A stretch of 25,751 bases of DNA from CAYXWM01 sp964468805 (GCA_964468805.1 CAYXWM010000045.1:1-25751); one strand, 5' to 3'; shown: positions 1 to 8,292, counted from the stretch's first letter. Numbers and translations: made by a program. The notes: generated by a model not told the origin, from the letters alone.

Positions 1-277
1 GCGGATAACCGCCCATGTCATTGGCAAGTATAGAACCAAACACAGAGGGGTCTGCACCTATAGCAGTGCAAATAGGAATAATTACCCGACCTAAAACATT
101 GGAGATAACAGGTGCAAGGCAAACAATGCCTACCATGCCCAAAGCCAAAGGACCCATAGCATTAAAACCTTCATCAAATTTTTCCCCAAGACCCAGCTTG
201 TTTCCTATAATCTTGTCTAGGCCTCCAATTAAGATACCAATAGCCATAACCCACATAATTACCTGGTCAAAAGTCAT
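1..277 (-). CDS. eutH: EutH-like ethanolamine permease, 5' part only
   Basis: The reverse strand reads as the first 92 residues of a EutH-type integral membrane protein, and the gene runs off the left edge of the window. It begins MTFDQVIMWVMAIGILIGG and continues with a GNKLGLGEKFDEGFNAMGPL segment and a hydrophobic LALGMVGIVCLAPVISNV stretch, the conserved N-terminal pattern of EutH. Known members have about 360-370 residues and 10 or more membrane spans and are thought to help ethanolamine enter the cell. The ATG at 277 follows a good AAAGGGGA ribosome site. A divergent DeoR regulator lies across a 430-bp gap and may control it. Whether other eut genes follow cannot be seen here. The family call is fairly sure; the substrate comes from family knowledge. 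Confidence 0.85.
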   Translation of the reverse strand, partial: MTFDQVIMWVMAIGILIGGLDKIIGNKLGLGEKFDEGFNAMGPLALGMVGIVCLAPVISNVLGRVIIPICTAIGADPSVFGSILANDMGGYP

Positions 278-707
278 TAAAATCCCCTTTCGTTTATAGA
301 TTTAAGCGTTTTATACCGATCCCGGATATGCACTGAATACAACGTAACCGGTATTATTCTTAATAGCAATTAATTCGGCCGCACTAAATGCTATTGGAAG
401 AACAAAAGGATAAAGTGATATTTATTTTATTGCAGGTTTATGCAAATAATTTGTGTATTTGTTTGCATTGAAATAGTAACATTTGGATTATCCTGCCGTC
501 AATACACATAGTTCCACGAAAATATTGTGTTGTTTATGTGCAATTTGACAGTCGATTTGGTATTATATACTGAAATCCACAAAAATCCACACTAATATAA
601 CAGCTATATATTTTTAACCTGTTTACCGGAATATGTTATAATATTATGATATACGGTTTTAACTTTAATAAAATAATTGCAAATTATTAATTATGAATGG
701 TGATTTT
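278..707. promoter_or_regulatory. Divergent eutH / deoR control region
   Basis: This 430-bp AT-rich gap has no gene. For eutH (minus strand) a TTGACG box at 497-502 stands 17 bp from TTACTA at 474-479. For the DeoR gene (plus strand) TTGACA at 545-550 stands 15 bp from TATACT at 566-571. A second plus-strand option is TTAACC at 614-619 with TATAAT at 637-642. Between the promoters lie a dyad TGCAAA/TTTGCA (441-467) and two similar tracts beginning TTGTGT and ending GCA (451-467 and 525-542), possible DeoR sites. The promoter calls are by eye. Confidence 0.45.
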
Positions 708-1475
708 ATGTTGCATGAGAGACGAGCAAAGATAATACAAATGGTTTCGGAGGATAGAATAGTTAAGGTCAGTAATTTGGTGAATTTATTTAAAGTATCT
801 ATAGAAACTATTCGCAGAGACTTGGAATATTTAGAGAAAAAGGGATATGTGAACAGAGTATACGGCGGAGCGGTTGTCAAGTCTATGTATGGTGTTGAGC
901 CGGAGTATTCTCTTAGAGAAATCAAGCATTTTACCGAAAAAGTAGCAATCGGGAAAGCAGCTGCAGATTTAATTGATGACGGTGACACAGTTATTATAGA
1001 TGTGGGAACAACTACTTTGGAATTTGCCAAACATATAAAAGGTAAAAAAAAGATTACCGTTATAACAAATGCCATACAAATTGCTATGGAGCTTGTTGAT
1101 GACAGCAATATCAGAGTAATAATGCTTGGCGGTGACGTAAGAAGCGGGGAATATTCAACCTCAGGCTTTTTAGCCGAAAGTTGTATTAACGGTTTTAATA
1201 TTGATAAGGCAATTTTAGGTGTAGGAGGCTTAACGCCAAGCAAAGGAATTACGGATTATCATATTGAGGAAGGTAATTTAAGGCGCAGTTTTGTTGAAAG
1301 AAGTGAAACAATTATAGCTTTGGCTGATTACAGCAAGTTTGGGGTGACGGCAATGAATAATGTTTGTCCCACAAGCAGAATTAATACTATTGTTACCGAC
1401 AGCAAAGCCCCACAAAAAATGTTATCGGAAATAAAAGCCCTGGGGGTTAATGTTATTGTTGTTGCCACGGAATAG
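708..1475 (+). CDS. DeoR-family transcriptional regulator
   Basis: This is a DNA-binding repressor of the DeoR/GlpR family, typically inactivated by a phosphorylated sugar. The N-terminal winged helix-turn-helix spans about residues 1-58 (LHERRAKIIQMV, then SIETIRRDLEYLEKKGYVNR with the family's RRDL signature and the YGGAV joint). The effector domain follows, with the conserved DGDTVIIDVGTTTLEFAKH phosphate-binding loop region near residues 87-106. I place the start at ATG 708 because GGTGA lies 4 bases upstream and the protein then opens as family members do. An in-frame ATG at 693 has no ribosome site. The length of 255 residues is usual for the family. It is divergent from eutH, so it may regulate that gene and itself. 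The effector cannot be told from sequence. Confidence 0.93.
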   Translation: MLHERRAKIIQMVSEDRIVKVSNLVNLFKVSIETIRRDLEYLEKKGYVNRVYGGAVVKSMYGVEPEYSLREIKHFTEKVAIGKAAADLIDDGDTVIIDVGTTTLEFAKHIKGKKKITVITNAIQIAMELVDDSNIRVIMLGGDVRSGEYSTSGFLAESCINGFNIDKAILGVGGLTPSKGITDYHIEEGNLRRSFVERSETIIALADYSKFGVTAMNNVCPTSRINTIVTDSKAPQKMLSEIKALGVNVIVVATE

Positions 1476-1536
1476 GAATAATACCGGTAAGTTTTAAATC
1501 TTAATTTATTAATTACATATTGGAAGGTTCGGAAAT

Positions 1537-1560
1537 CACTGATATTAAATCAGTGTTTTT
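1537..1560 (+). terminator. Intrinsic terminator of the DeoR gene
   Basis: A 7-bp perfect stem CACTGAT/ATCAGTG with a 5-base loop is followed directly by five T residues. It lies about 60 bases after the DeoR stop codon. Confidence 0.85.
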
Positions 1561-1671
1561 AACAATTATCGGTGAAGAGAATTAATATATAGATGGTCCG
1601 AAAAACAACTGTCTTATCAAGTCTTTCTTTCTGTTTATACACATACCGCTTCTTATTTCTTTTATTACATA

Positions 1672-1926
1672 GTTGATTATATCGCTCCCGGCGGCGGAAT
1701 AGAGAGTGAGGTTAAGCCGTATATCCAAAAATACATACAAGAAAAGCTGTTATCCTACGAAATCATTGAAAAGAACAATACGGATGCAAATACCTGTATA
1801 GTTACAGCAAGGGAAACCTATACGATACAAAACCACCAAGAGCCGCTACACGTAAGGGTTTTACCGGATAAATACAAGGTAATTAAAAGCAGCGACGATA
1901 AGTGGCGTTTGCCGGATAGCCGATAG
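1672..1926 (+). pseudogene. Decayed C-terminal fragment, TcaA/zinc-ribbon-like
   Basis: One frame stays open for about 85 codons, from VDYIAPGGGIESEVKPYIQK to WRLPDSR and a TAG at 1924-1926, and looks like real protein. It has no start codon in frame near its beginning and no ribosome site. The upstream DNA (1590-1670) reads as low-complexity hydrophobic codons. The alternating pattern around VTARETYTIQ and the end PDKYKVIKSSDDKWRL resemble the NTF2-like tail of TcaA-type zinc-ribbon membrane proteins, but this comes from memory and is not firm. It is probably the 3' remnant of a deleted gene. No function is expected unless it uses an unrecognised start. Confidence 0.5.
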
Positions 1927-1990
1927 ATATAAGGTTTTGTTAAAAACTGCCCAATAACCTAAAGAATGATAAACACAGTCAATAAATTAA

Positions 1991-2023
1991 AAAAATCGGA
2001 GTGCATTGTGCATTCCGATTTTT
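1991..2023. terminator. Bidirectional hairpin terminator
   Basis: A stem of about 15 bp (one G-T pair) with a 3-base loop is bounded by A5 on the left and T5 on the right, so it can terminate on either strand. On the plus strand it follows the pseudogene fragment. On the minus strand it would back up the kdgK terminator. Confidence 0.8.
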
Positions 2024-2028
2024 GTAGG

Positions 2029-2050
2029 AAAAACCCCCGGCCTAGCCGGG
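2029..2050 (-). terminator. Terminator of the uronate operon
   Basis: On the minus strand CCCGGC-TAG-GCCGGG is followed by GG and five T residues, 57 bases after the kdgK stop codon. It marks the end of the long minus-strand operon. Confidence 0.85.
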
Positions 2051-2106
2051 AATAGTTTTTGACAACCTTATCATTTTAAATAACGGAAAAATATCTATGT
2101 TTTTGT

Positions 2107-3132
2107 TTATCTTTGAACTCTACCGCTGCCATCGCCACCTGCAAGCACTTTAACCTCATCCGTAGAAACAAGGTTAAAATCACCTTCGATAGTATGTTTC
2201 AAACAGCTGGCCGCAACTGCGAATTCAATTGTATCTTGCATATTGTAGTTGGAAATCAGAGAATATATTAGTCCTGCACCAAAGCTGTCGCCGCCACCTA
2301 CTCTATCAACAATGTGGATTTTATAGTTTTTACTGAAATAATAATCGTTACCGTCATAGAGCATTGCAGCCCAATTGTTGTCACTGGCGGAAATACTGCC
2401 ACGAAGGGTTATTGCAACTTTTTTAAAGCCGAATCTATCAGCAAGTTGTTTTGCAACATCTTTATAGCCATCATGGTTTACTAACCCGGCAGTAAGGTTT
2501 GTATCGGCAGCTTTTATTCCAAAAATATCGCTTGCGTCTTCTTCGTTGGCTATCAATACATCTACGTAAGGCATAAGTTTTGCCATAACCTCACCGGCTT
2601 TTTCACGGCTCCAAAGATTTTTGCGATAGTTAAGGTCACAGCTTACGGAAATACCCTTATCTTTTGCAACCTTAAGGGCTTCAAGACAAATCTCTGCTGC
2701 GCCATCGCCAAGAGCAGGGGTTATACCGGTAAAATGTAGCCATTCTGCCCCTTCTAAAATGCCGGTCCAGTTAAAATCTTCTTTTGCAGCTGTAGCAATT
2801 GCGGAATTTGCTCTGTCATATATTACTTTTGAAGGACGTTGGCTTGCACCTTTCTCTAAAAAGTAAATACCGATTCTATCTCCGCCTCTTACAATAGAGG
2901 AAGTATCAACCCCTAATTGACGTAGGGAGTTTACTGCCGCCTGGCCGATTTCGTGCTTAGGGAGTTTTGTAACAAAGGCTGCATCAATTCCGAAGTTAGC
3001 TAATGAAACCGCAACATTTGCTTCTCCACCGCCATATGTTGCACCAAAACCGGTGGCTTGTAAAAAACGATAATTGCCTTCCGGTGCCAGCCTTAACATA
3101 ATTTCACCAAATGTAACAACTTTTTTACTCAT
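2107..3132 (-). CDS. kdgK: 2-keto-3-deoxygluconate kinase (PfkB family)
   Basis: It phosphorylates 2-keto-3-deoxygluconate with ATP to give KDPG, the substrate of the aldolase encoded just upstream. The protein of 341 residues is a PfkB/ribokinase-family sugar kinase. It opens with MSKKVVTFGEIMLRLAPEG, has the glycine-rich GGGEANVAVSLANFG substrate-binding segment near residue 35, and carries GGGDSFGAGLIYSL near residues 278-291, the anion-hole motif with the catalytic Asp. The reading frame stays open 16 codons further, but the ATG at 3132 is preferred because AGGAGAG lies just upstream. It overlaps the end of eda by 8 bases, which suggests translational coupling. It is the last gene of the operon, and a terminator follows. 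Confidence 0.93.
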   Translation of the reverse strand: MSKKVVTFGEIMLRLAPEGNYRFLQATGFGATYGGGEANVAVSLANFGIDAAFVTKLPKHEIGQAAVNSLRQLGVDTSSIVRGGDRIGIYFLEKGASQRPSKVIYDRANSAIATAAKEDFNWTGILEGAEWLHFTGITPALGDGAAEICLEALKVAKDKGISVSCDLNYRKNLWSREKAGEVMAKLMPYVDVLIANEEDASDIFGIKAADTNLTAGLVNHDGYKDVAKQLADRFGFKKVAITLRGSISASDNNWAAMLYDGNDYYFSKNYKIHIVDRVGGGDSFGAGLIYSLISNYNMQDTIEFAVAASCLKHTIEGDFNLVSTDEVKVLAGGDGSGRVQR

Positions 3133-3745
3133 GACGAACTCTCCTAACAATATCCATTGCTTCTTTTGACAAACGGGCAACTTCGTTTAAATCGCTATTA
3201 ATCATAAAAGAGCCACCGCAGGCTACTATTTTATCAAAGCTTAGGTAAGTTTCCAAATTGTCCAAACCTATGCCGCCGGTTGGCATAAATGAAATATTAG
3301 AAAATGGCCCGGACAAGACCTTTATCATAGCCAAACCACCGGCCTGTTCGGCAGGAAAGAATTTAACTACAGAAAGACCGGCACTTATTGCCGCTTCAAT
3401 TTCTGTAGGTGTAATACAGCCCGGTAAAATTGGCATATTTTTGTTTAAGCAAAACTCAACTGTTTTTAAATTAAAGCCCGGAGAAACAACAAATTCTGCT
3501 CCTGCAGTAATTGCAGCCTGTGCCTGCTCTGTAGTAAGTACAGTACCTGCACCAACAAGCATATCAGGATAAGCATTCTTGATGTTTGATATAGCCTTGT
3601 CGGCACCTTCGGCTCTAAATGTAATTTCTGCACAGTTAATACCGCCGTCTCGCAGAGCCTTGGCTAAGTCAGCCGCTTTTTCAGGCTGTTCTATTTTAAC
3701 TACAGGTACAATGCCTGCTAATCTAAGTTTTTGGTATACGTTCAC
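3125..3745 (-). CDS. eda: KDPG aldolase (bifunctional KDPG/KHG type)
   Basis: It splits 2-keto-3-deoxy-6-phosphogluconate into pyruvate and glyceraldehyde-3-phosphate, the last step of the uronate pathway. The 206-residue length is typical. Family motifs appear in order: CAEITFRAEGADKAI with the catalytic Glu, PDMLVGAGTVLT, PGCITPTEIEAA, VVKFFPAEQAGG with the Schiff-base Lys near residue 128, and FMPTGGI near the phosphate site. Translation starts with GTG at 3745 after a strong AGGAGG. It lies 11 bases downstream of the SDR gene and overlaps kdgK by 8 bases. Confidence 0.94.
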   Translation of the reverse strand: MNVYQKLRLAGIVPVVKIEQPEKAADLAKALRDGGINCAEITFRAEGADKAISNIKNAYPDMLVGAGTVLTTEQAQAAITAGAEFVVSPGFNLKTVEFCLNKNMPILPGCITPTEIEAAISAGLSVVKFFPAEQAGGLAMIKVLSGPFSNISFMPTGGIGLDNLETYLSFDKIVACGGSFMINSDLNEVARLSKEAMDIVRRVRHE

Positions 3746-3756
3746 AATTAATCCTC

Positions 3757-4602
3757 CTACACACCTGAATAAGCTGAAAATCCGCCGTCAATGGGTATTA
3801 CAACCCCTGTAACAAAGCCGGATGCATCTTTGCACAGAAGGTAAAGTACTGTTCCTATAAGTTCTTCAACTTCACCAAATCTACCCATAGGAGTATTGTT
3901 AAGGATTTTTTCTGTACGTGGAGTTTTTGTTCCGTCGGGGTTAAATAACAGGGCTTTGTTTTGCTCTGTGCTGAAAAAACCGGGAGCAATAGCGTTACAG
4001 CGAATGCCTGTTTTGGAGAAATATACGGCAAGCCATTGCGTAAAGTTGCTGATTGCAGCTTTTGCACCGCTGTAAGCAGGGATTTTTGTAAGAGGTGTAA
4101 AGGCATTCATGCTTGAGATGTTTAGTATGGAGGCATCATCTTTATTAAGCATATCCTTTGCAAACACTTGGGTAGGAAGGAGGGTTCCCATATAGTTTAG
4201 GTCAAAAACAAACCTGATTCCATCTTGGTCAAGGTCAAAAAAGGTTTTAACCGAATCCAAATCTCCATCTTTATAAAATTCATTTTCAGTGGTTGCCTTA
4301 GGATTGTTGCCACCTGCGCCATTTATTAGGATATCACAAGTGCCAAAATCTGTATGAATTTCTTTTTGAATATCTTCAATACAAGCTTTGTCCAAAACAT
4401 TGCATTTATAAGCTTTTGCAACGCCACCACGCTTATTTATTTCATCAGCGTATTTTTGAGACGCTTCCAAATTTAAATCTAAAAGTGCAATTTTGGCTCC
4501 GCAAAGAGCAATAGCTTCTGCGATTTTGCTGCATAGAATGCCGCCGGCACCTGTTATTACTGCAACCTTACCGGATAAGTTCACTTCAAATGGCAAATTC
4601 AT
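3757..4602 (-). CDS. uxuB: D-mannonate oxidoreductase / fructuronate reductase, SDR type
   Basis: It probably interconverts D-fructuronate and D-mannonate with NAD(P)H, the step between UxaC and UxuA. The protein is a short-chain dehydrogenase of the kind called YjmF/UxuB in Bacillus, unrelated to the larger E. coli UxuB. Visible motifs are the Rossmann loop VITGAGGILCSKIAEA (residues 15-30), the NGAGG motif near 94-98, Ser163/Ser164, and the catalytic pair Tyr177 and Lys181 in AYSGAKAAISNF. The C-terminal DGGFSAYSGV is typical of the family. Its ATG directly abuts the uxuA stop codon, with a GGGAGGT site inside the end of uxuA, so the two are tightly coupled. The substrate is inferred mainly from the neighbours. 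Confidence 0.88.
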   Translation of the reverse strand: MNLPFEVNLSGKVAVITGAGGILCSKIAEAIALCGAKIALLDLNLEASQKYADEINKRGGVAKAYKCNVLDKACIEDIQKEIHTDFGTCDILINGAGGNNPKATTENEFYKDGDLDSVKTFFDLDQDGIRFVFDLNYMGTLLPTQVFAKDMLNKDDASILNISSMNAFTPLTKIPAYSGAKAAISNFTQWLAVYFSKTGIRCNAIAPGFFSTEQNKALLFNPDGTKTPRTEKILNNTPMGRFGEVEELIGTVLYLLCKDASGFVTGVVIPIDGGFSAYSGV

Positions 4603-5646
4603 TTATTTACCTCCCAACTTAGTCAAGGTTTCCCAAATACCTGTTATATACATTGCACCTAGTGCTCTGTCGTAAAGACCATAGCCCGGTTTGCCTGTTT
4701 CGCCCCAAATCATTCGCCCGTGGTCCGGCCGAATATATCCTTTATAGCCAATTTCATGATAAGCCTTCAAGATTTCAACCATATCCAGAGAACCGCATGA
4801 TGAATAGTGAGCACTTTCTTCAAAAGAGCCGTCTTCAAGAAGTTTCACGTTTCGTAAGTGAGCGAAGTGTATTCTGCCAATACTTCCGTACTTTTTAACC
4901 ATGCCTACATAGTCGTTAAAGCTTGCACAGCCCAGGCTTCCGCTGCAAAGGGTTAATCCGTTATGGCTGTCATCGTAAAGTTTTAAGAAACGGTCTAGGT
5001 TTTCCTCGTTTGTTATAATACGAGGTATGCCAAAAATCGACCATGGCGGGTCATCGGGGTGAATTGCCATATTTACATCGCAGGATTTTGCTACAGGTAT
5101 TATTTCTTTTAAGAAATATTCAAGGTTAGCCCAAAGTCCCTCTTCGCCAAGCTGTTTATAAGCGTCTATAAGCTCTGTCATTTCATCTGTGGAGTATGAA
5201 GAATCCCAACCGGGCAAAGCCAACTTGGTAGGGTCCATTTTGTCTACGTGCTCCTTGTAATAGACAAGAGCAGTTGAACCGTCCTCCAACTCTTTATCAA
5301 GCTGAGAGCGTGTCCAATCAAAAACAGGCATAAAGTTATAGCAAATGCACTTTACTCCATGTTTGCTTAAACGCCTTATATTTTCCTTGTAGTTTTCAAT
5401 GTAACGGGTATAATCGCCTCTTTTAAGCTTAATATCCTCATGAACAGGTACGCTTTCGATTACTTCCATTTCAAGCCCTTGCTCATTAATTTCTTTCTTA
5501 AGTTTTTCAATGCTTTCATCGCTCCAAATTTCGCCTACAGGTACGTCATAAATTGCTGTTACTACACCTGTCATAGCCGGAATTTGGCGTATATTTTGAA
5601 GTGTTACGGGGTCGCCTTTGCCGTACCACCTAAACGTCATTTTCAT
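4603..5646 (-). CDS. uxuA: Mannonate dehydratase
   Basis: It dehydrates D-mannonate to 2-keto-3-deoxygluconate in the cytoplasm and belongs to the xylose-isomerase-like TIM-barrel superfamily. The 347-residue protein starts MKMTFRWYGKGDPVTLQNIR and shows the family segments GVVTAIYDVPVGEIW, AIHPDDPPWSIFGIPRI, LCSGSLGC, GRIHFAHLRNV and GYIRPDHGRMIWGE. The His, Cys and Asp residues in these segments make up the usual divalent-metal site. The ATG at 5646 follows AAGGAGAAATCTT. A 68-bp gap with a strong hairpin separates it from uxaC. Confidence 0.96.
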   Translation of the reverse strand: MKMTFRWYGKGDPVTLQNIRQIPAMTGVVTAIYDVPVGEIWSDESIEKLKKEINEQGLEMEVIESVPVHEDIKLKRGDYTRYIENYKENIRRLSKHGVKCICYNFMPVFDWTRSQLDKELEDGSTALVYYKEHVDKMDPTKLALPGWDSSYSTDEMTELIDAYKQLGEEGLWANLEYFLKEIIPVAKSCDVNMAIHPDDPPWSIFGIPRIITNEENLDRFLKLYDDSHNGLTLCSGSLGCASFNDYVGMVKKYGSIGRIHFAHLRNVKLLEDGSFEESAHYSSCGSLDMVEILKAYHEIGYKGYIRPDHGRMIWGETGKPGYGLYDRALGAMYITGIWETLTKLGGK

Positions 5647-5662
5647 AAGATTTCTCCTTCAT

Positions 5663-5714
5663 CGAAAATGGGAACCGGGGAACTTCCCGGTAAAGGATTC
5701 CCAAATGATTTTCG
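5663..5714 (-). repeat. Intercistronic compound hairpin between uxaC and uxuA
   Basis: Three nested inverted pairs fill nearly the whole gap. They are CGAAAAT/ATTTTCG outside, GGGA/TCCC, and ACCGGG/CCCGGT with a 6-base loop at the core. The hairpin begins at the base after the uxaC stop codon and ends 16 bases before the uxuA start. No U-tract follows on the minus strand, so it is more likely an RNA stability or processing element than a terminator. Confidence 0.6.
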
Positions 5715-7106
5715 CTACTCACAAAACCATTTCTTCGCATTATAGTAGCAAATGTCTTGAACTATCTCTTTAAGATACTGTTCTCCCGAGAAATATTCTC
5801 CCCGTTCAACTATTTGTCCCAAATAGTTGCATAGCACCCGTCTATATAACTCATGACGAGGATATGATAAAAAGCTTCTGGAATCTGTTAGCATTCCAAC
5901 GGACAATGCAACAGAATAAAGGTTTGATACGCTTTCGAATTGCTTATTTATGCCATAGGCTTGGTCGTTAAACCACCATGATGCTCCCAGTTGGACCTTT
6001 CCTTTAGTGCCGCCTTCACAAAAGGCAGCTGCTAAAATCGCAAAGGTTTCATATTGATTAATGTTTAGTGGATAAAGAATTGTTTTGGGTAGACTATTGG
6101 TTTTGCTCAAAGCATCCAACAGAGAACCTATAGATCGTACAGAGATTTTATCGTCGGCACAGTCATAGCCTGCATCCGCTCCTAAACGCTCAAACATAGC
6201 TGTGTTAACATTTCTGTAGCCACCGGCGTGTAGCTGCATTACAAACCCATGTTTAAAGTACAGTTTGCCCAGAGCAACTGAAAAAGCAGATTTATATTTG
6301 TTAATTTCTTTTTCTGTAAGGTTTTTGCCATTAATCCCTTTTTGGAAAATTGCCTCAGGTTCTTCTATTGAATAGTCTTCCCAAACAAAGTTATCAAGGC
6401 CTGCATCACTTAACATTGAACCCATTTCTTTAAAAAATACCAACCGTTTTTCAAGAGCATCTATTAAGCCGGTAAAGCTTTCAATTTTAGTTTTGCAGAC
6501 TTTTTCCAATTGAGAAATGTAACAAGTAAACGTTTCCCTTTCCGGGCAGAATGCTTTATCAGGGCGTATAGCTGAAATCACTTTTGTTTTGAAGCTTGTG
6601 TCTTCTTGAAGCAACTTGTGGTATTCTAAGCTGTCGATGGGATCTTCTGTAGTACAAATCATTTCAACAGAAGATTTTTCAATAAGCTTTTTAGGGCTCA
6701 TTTGATTTTTTTCTATAATTTCTTTAGTTTTCTTATAAATTTCATCAGCATTTTCTGCACACAAAGCTTCGTCAATTCCGAAATAACGCTTAAGCTCCAA
6801 TGCACACCAAATATACATAGGGTTTCCTAAAAGTTTTGGGACAATTTCGGCAAAAGCCATAAATTTTTCATAAAAAGAAGCGTCACCCGTAATTAGTCTT
6901 TCATCGATGCCGAAAGTACGCATTGCACGCCATTTATAATGGTCATGGGCAAGCCAAATTTCTCCAAGATCCGAAAAGGTTTTATCTTCGTAAATTTCTT
7001 TGGCAATCAAATGACAGTGATAGTCAATGATAGGTAAATCCTTTGCATATCTATTATAAAGTCTTTTACCGGTTTCGTTGGTCAGATATAAATTTTCCGA
7101 AAACAT
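5715..7106 (-). CDS. uxaC: Glucuronate isomerase
   Basis: It isomerises D-glucuronate to D-fructuronate (and D-galacturonate to D-tagaturonate), the entry step of the pathway. The 463-residue length matches the family. The metal-site DYHCHL (His30, His32) lies near the N-terminus, followed by VEMICTTEDPIDSLEYH, MQLHAGGYRNVNT, SWWFNDQAYGINKQFES and the characteristic TDSRSFLSYPRHELYRR near the C-terminus. The ATG at 7106 follows AAGGAGCAACCT. It starts 10 bases after the Gfo/Idh gene. No tagaturonate genes (uxaB, uxaA) occur nearby, so glucuronate or glucuronides are the likelier substrate. Confidence 0.96.
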   Translation of the reverse strand: MFSENLYLTNETGKRLYNRYAKDLPIIDYHCHLIAKEIYEDKTFSDLGEIWLAHDHYKWRAMRTFGIDERLITGDASFYEKFMAFAEIVPKLLGNPMYIWCALELKRYFGIDEALCAENADEIYKKTKEIIEKNQMSPKKLIEKSSVEMICTTEDPIDSLEYHKLLQEDTSFKTKVISAIRPDKAFCPERETFTCYISQLEKVCKTKIESFTGLIDALEKRLVFFKEMGSMLSDAGLDNFVWEDYSIEEPEAIFQKGINGKNLTEKEINKYKSAFSVALGKLYFKHGFVMQLHAGGYRNVNTAMFERLGADAGYDCADDKISVRSIGSLLDALSKTNSLPKTILYPLNINQYETFAILAAAFCEGGTKGKVQLGASWWFNDQAYGINKQFESVSNLYSVALSVGMLTDSRSFLSYPRHELYRRVLCNYLGQIVERGEYFSGEQYLKEIVQDICYYNAKKWFCE

Positions 7107-7116
7107 AGGTTGCTCC

Positions 7117-8292
7117 TTATAGTTCTATTCTGTGGTTTTCTTCACCTGACCGGTATGCCGCATATAAAACTCTGGCTGTATCGTAAGCCACTTGAAAATC
7201 GGAAAGGGGTTTTCTGTTTTCAGCTACGCATTCCATAAAATCTTGGATTTCTCCTGCATACCCTCTTGCAATTTCTTCACTAATGCTTAAGTACTGCCAG
7301 CCTTGTTTTGTGCCTAGCTTCTCTGTGAAATAAACATTTTCCAAGTCGGTTTCGTTGCTGTGATAAGCAGTCATTGTATCATTAGGATTCATTTTGCAAT
7401 GATATACAGACTCATTCGTATAAATGTCCAATCCGTTTACCATGCCACCTACAACCATGTCACCGGAGGTAATCAGAGCTTTTGTTCCATCTGAGAAGGT
7501 AAGGGTAATGTTAGCCAAATCTTCTACATCTACCGGATGAGCGTCAATATACTTTCTTTCATGGTCTTTAAGGGATTCTGTAACTACGCCAAAGTCTGCC
7601 AAAACGGATTTAAGAGTAATATTTTCACCTCTGGCAGCTGCTTCAACTTGTTTAAGGTAAAGTACAGCAGAAATAGGATGGCAACCTTGCCTGATTAAAA
7701 CACCGCCGCCTGTATACTTCCAGTTAGCTGCATGGAAGGCGTGAGAGCCGTTATGACTTTCTTCAGCTCGTAAAAACAAAATTTTGCTTTTTTTAGCTTT
7801 GATTAGCTCTGTACTTTTTTGAACAACAGGTGCATACACCCAGTTTTCAGCATACATAAACAGCTTGCTGCTTTTTTCTACAGCTTCTTTGATTCTGTTT
7901 AAACGAGCCATAACTTTTTCATACATGACAGATTTTTTAACGGTAAGACCAACTTTTTCAACATCATCGCCTTCGTCAAAATATCCTGTCAAAGGTTTTT
8001 CACAAATTACGTGTTTACCTGCTTCCATTGCCTTTATTACCATATCCTCATGAAGAAATGGCGGAGTGCAAATGTCAATTACATCTATTTCAGCGTCTTT
8101 AAGCATTTCTTCATAATCTGTATATATATCAGGGATATTGTATTTTTTACAAAAAGCCCGGGTTTCTTCCATAGGTCCGTTTGAAGCCACAGCTTTAATA
8201 ACAGGCTCAACACCATATGCTCTCATATATCCACCCATATGAAGACCTGATGCAAAACCACAGCCTATAAAACCAACTACTATTTTTTTCAA
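7117..8292 (-). CDS. Gfo/Idh/MocA-family oxidoreductase
   Basis: This is an NAD(P)-dependent sugar or sugar-acid dehydrogenase of unknown substrate. The Rossmann domain opens with KKIVVGFIGCGFASGLHMGG, followed by DVIDICTPPFLHEDMVIKAM and the EKPLTGYF motif that carries the family's catalytic Lys. The C-terminal domain has GGGVLIRQGCHPISAVLYL. The His of the usual GG(G)xLxDxGxH motif is present, but an Arg stands where Asp is common. The 391-residue length is somewhat long. The start is TTG at 8292, with AAAGGAG 8 bases upstream, and it overlaps the tctA stop by 4 bases. Its place between transporter and isomerase suggests a role in converting the imported compound into a uronate, which is inference. 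Confidence 0.88.
   Translation of the reverse strand: MKKIVVGFIGCGFASGLHMGGYMRAYGVEPVIKAVASNGPMEETRAFCKKYNIPDIYTDYEEMLKDAEIDVIDICTPPFLHEDMVIKAMEAGKHVICEKPLTGYFDEGDDVEKVGLTVKKSVMYEKVMARLNRIKEAVEKSSKLFMYAENWVYAPVVQKSTELIKAKKSKILFLRAEESHNGSHAFHAANWKYTGGGVLIRQGCHPISAVLYLKQVEAAARGENITLKSVLADFGVVTESLKDHERKYIDAHPVDVEDLANITLTFSDGTKALITSGDMVVGGMVNGLDIYTNESVYHCKMNPNDTMTAYHSNETDLENVYFTEKLGTKQGWQYLSISEEIARGYAGEIQDFMECVAENRKPLSDFQVAYDTARVLYAAYRSGEENHRIEL

Noticed and set aside
665..1243. A 192-codon open frame antisense to the DeoR gene
   Set aside because: The DeoR protein on the plus strand has full family motifs and a terminator. The antisense frame has no recognisable domain and reflects codon bias.
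3133..3180. A 16-codon N-terminal extension of KdgK
   Set aside because: It overlaps eda, has no ribosome site, and the family's N-terminus starts at MSKKVVTFGE.
6526..6537. GTAAACGTTTCC inside uxaC, 11 of 12 matches to the operator
   Set aside because: One mismatch breaks the palindrome, it is 5 kb from the regulator, and a single near match in a 25 kb window is not convincing.
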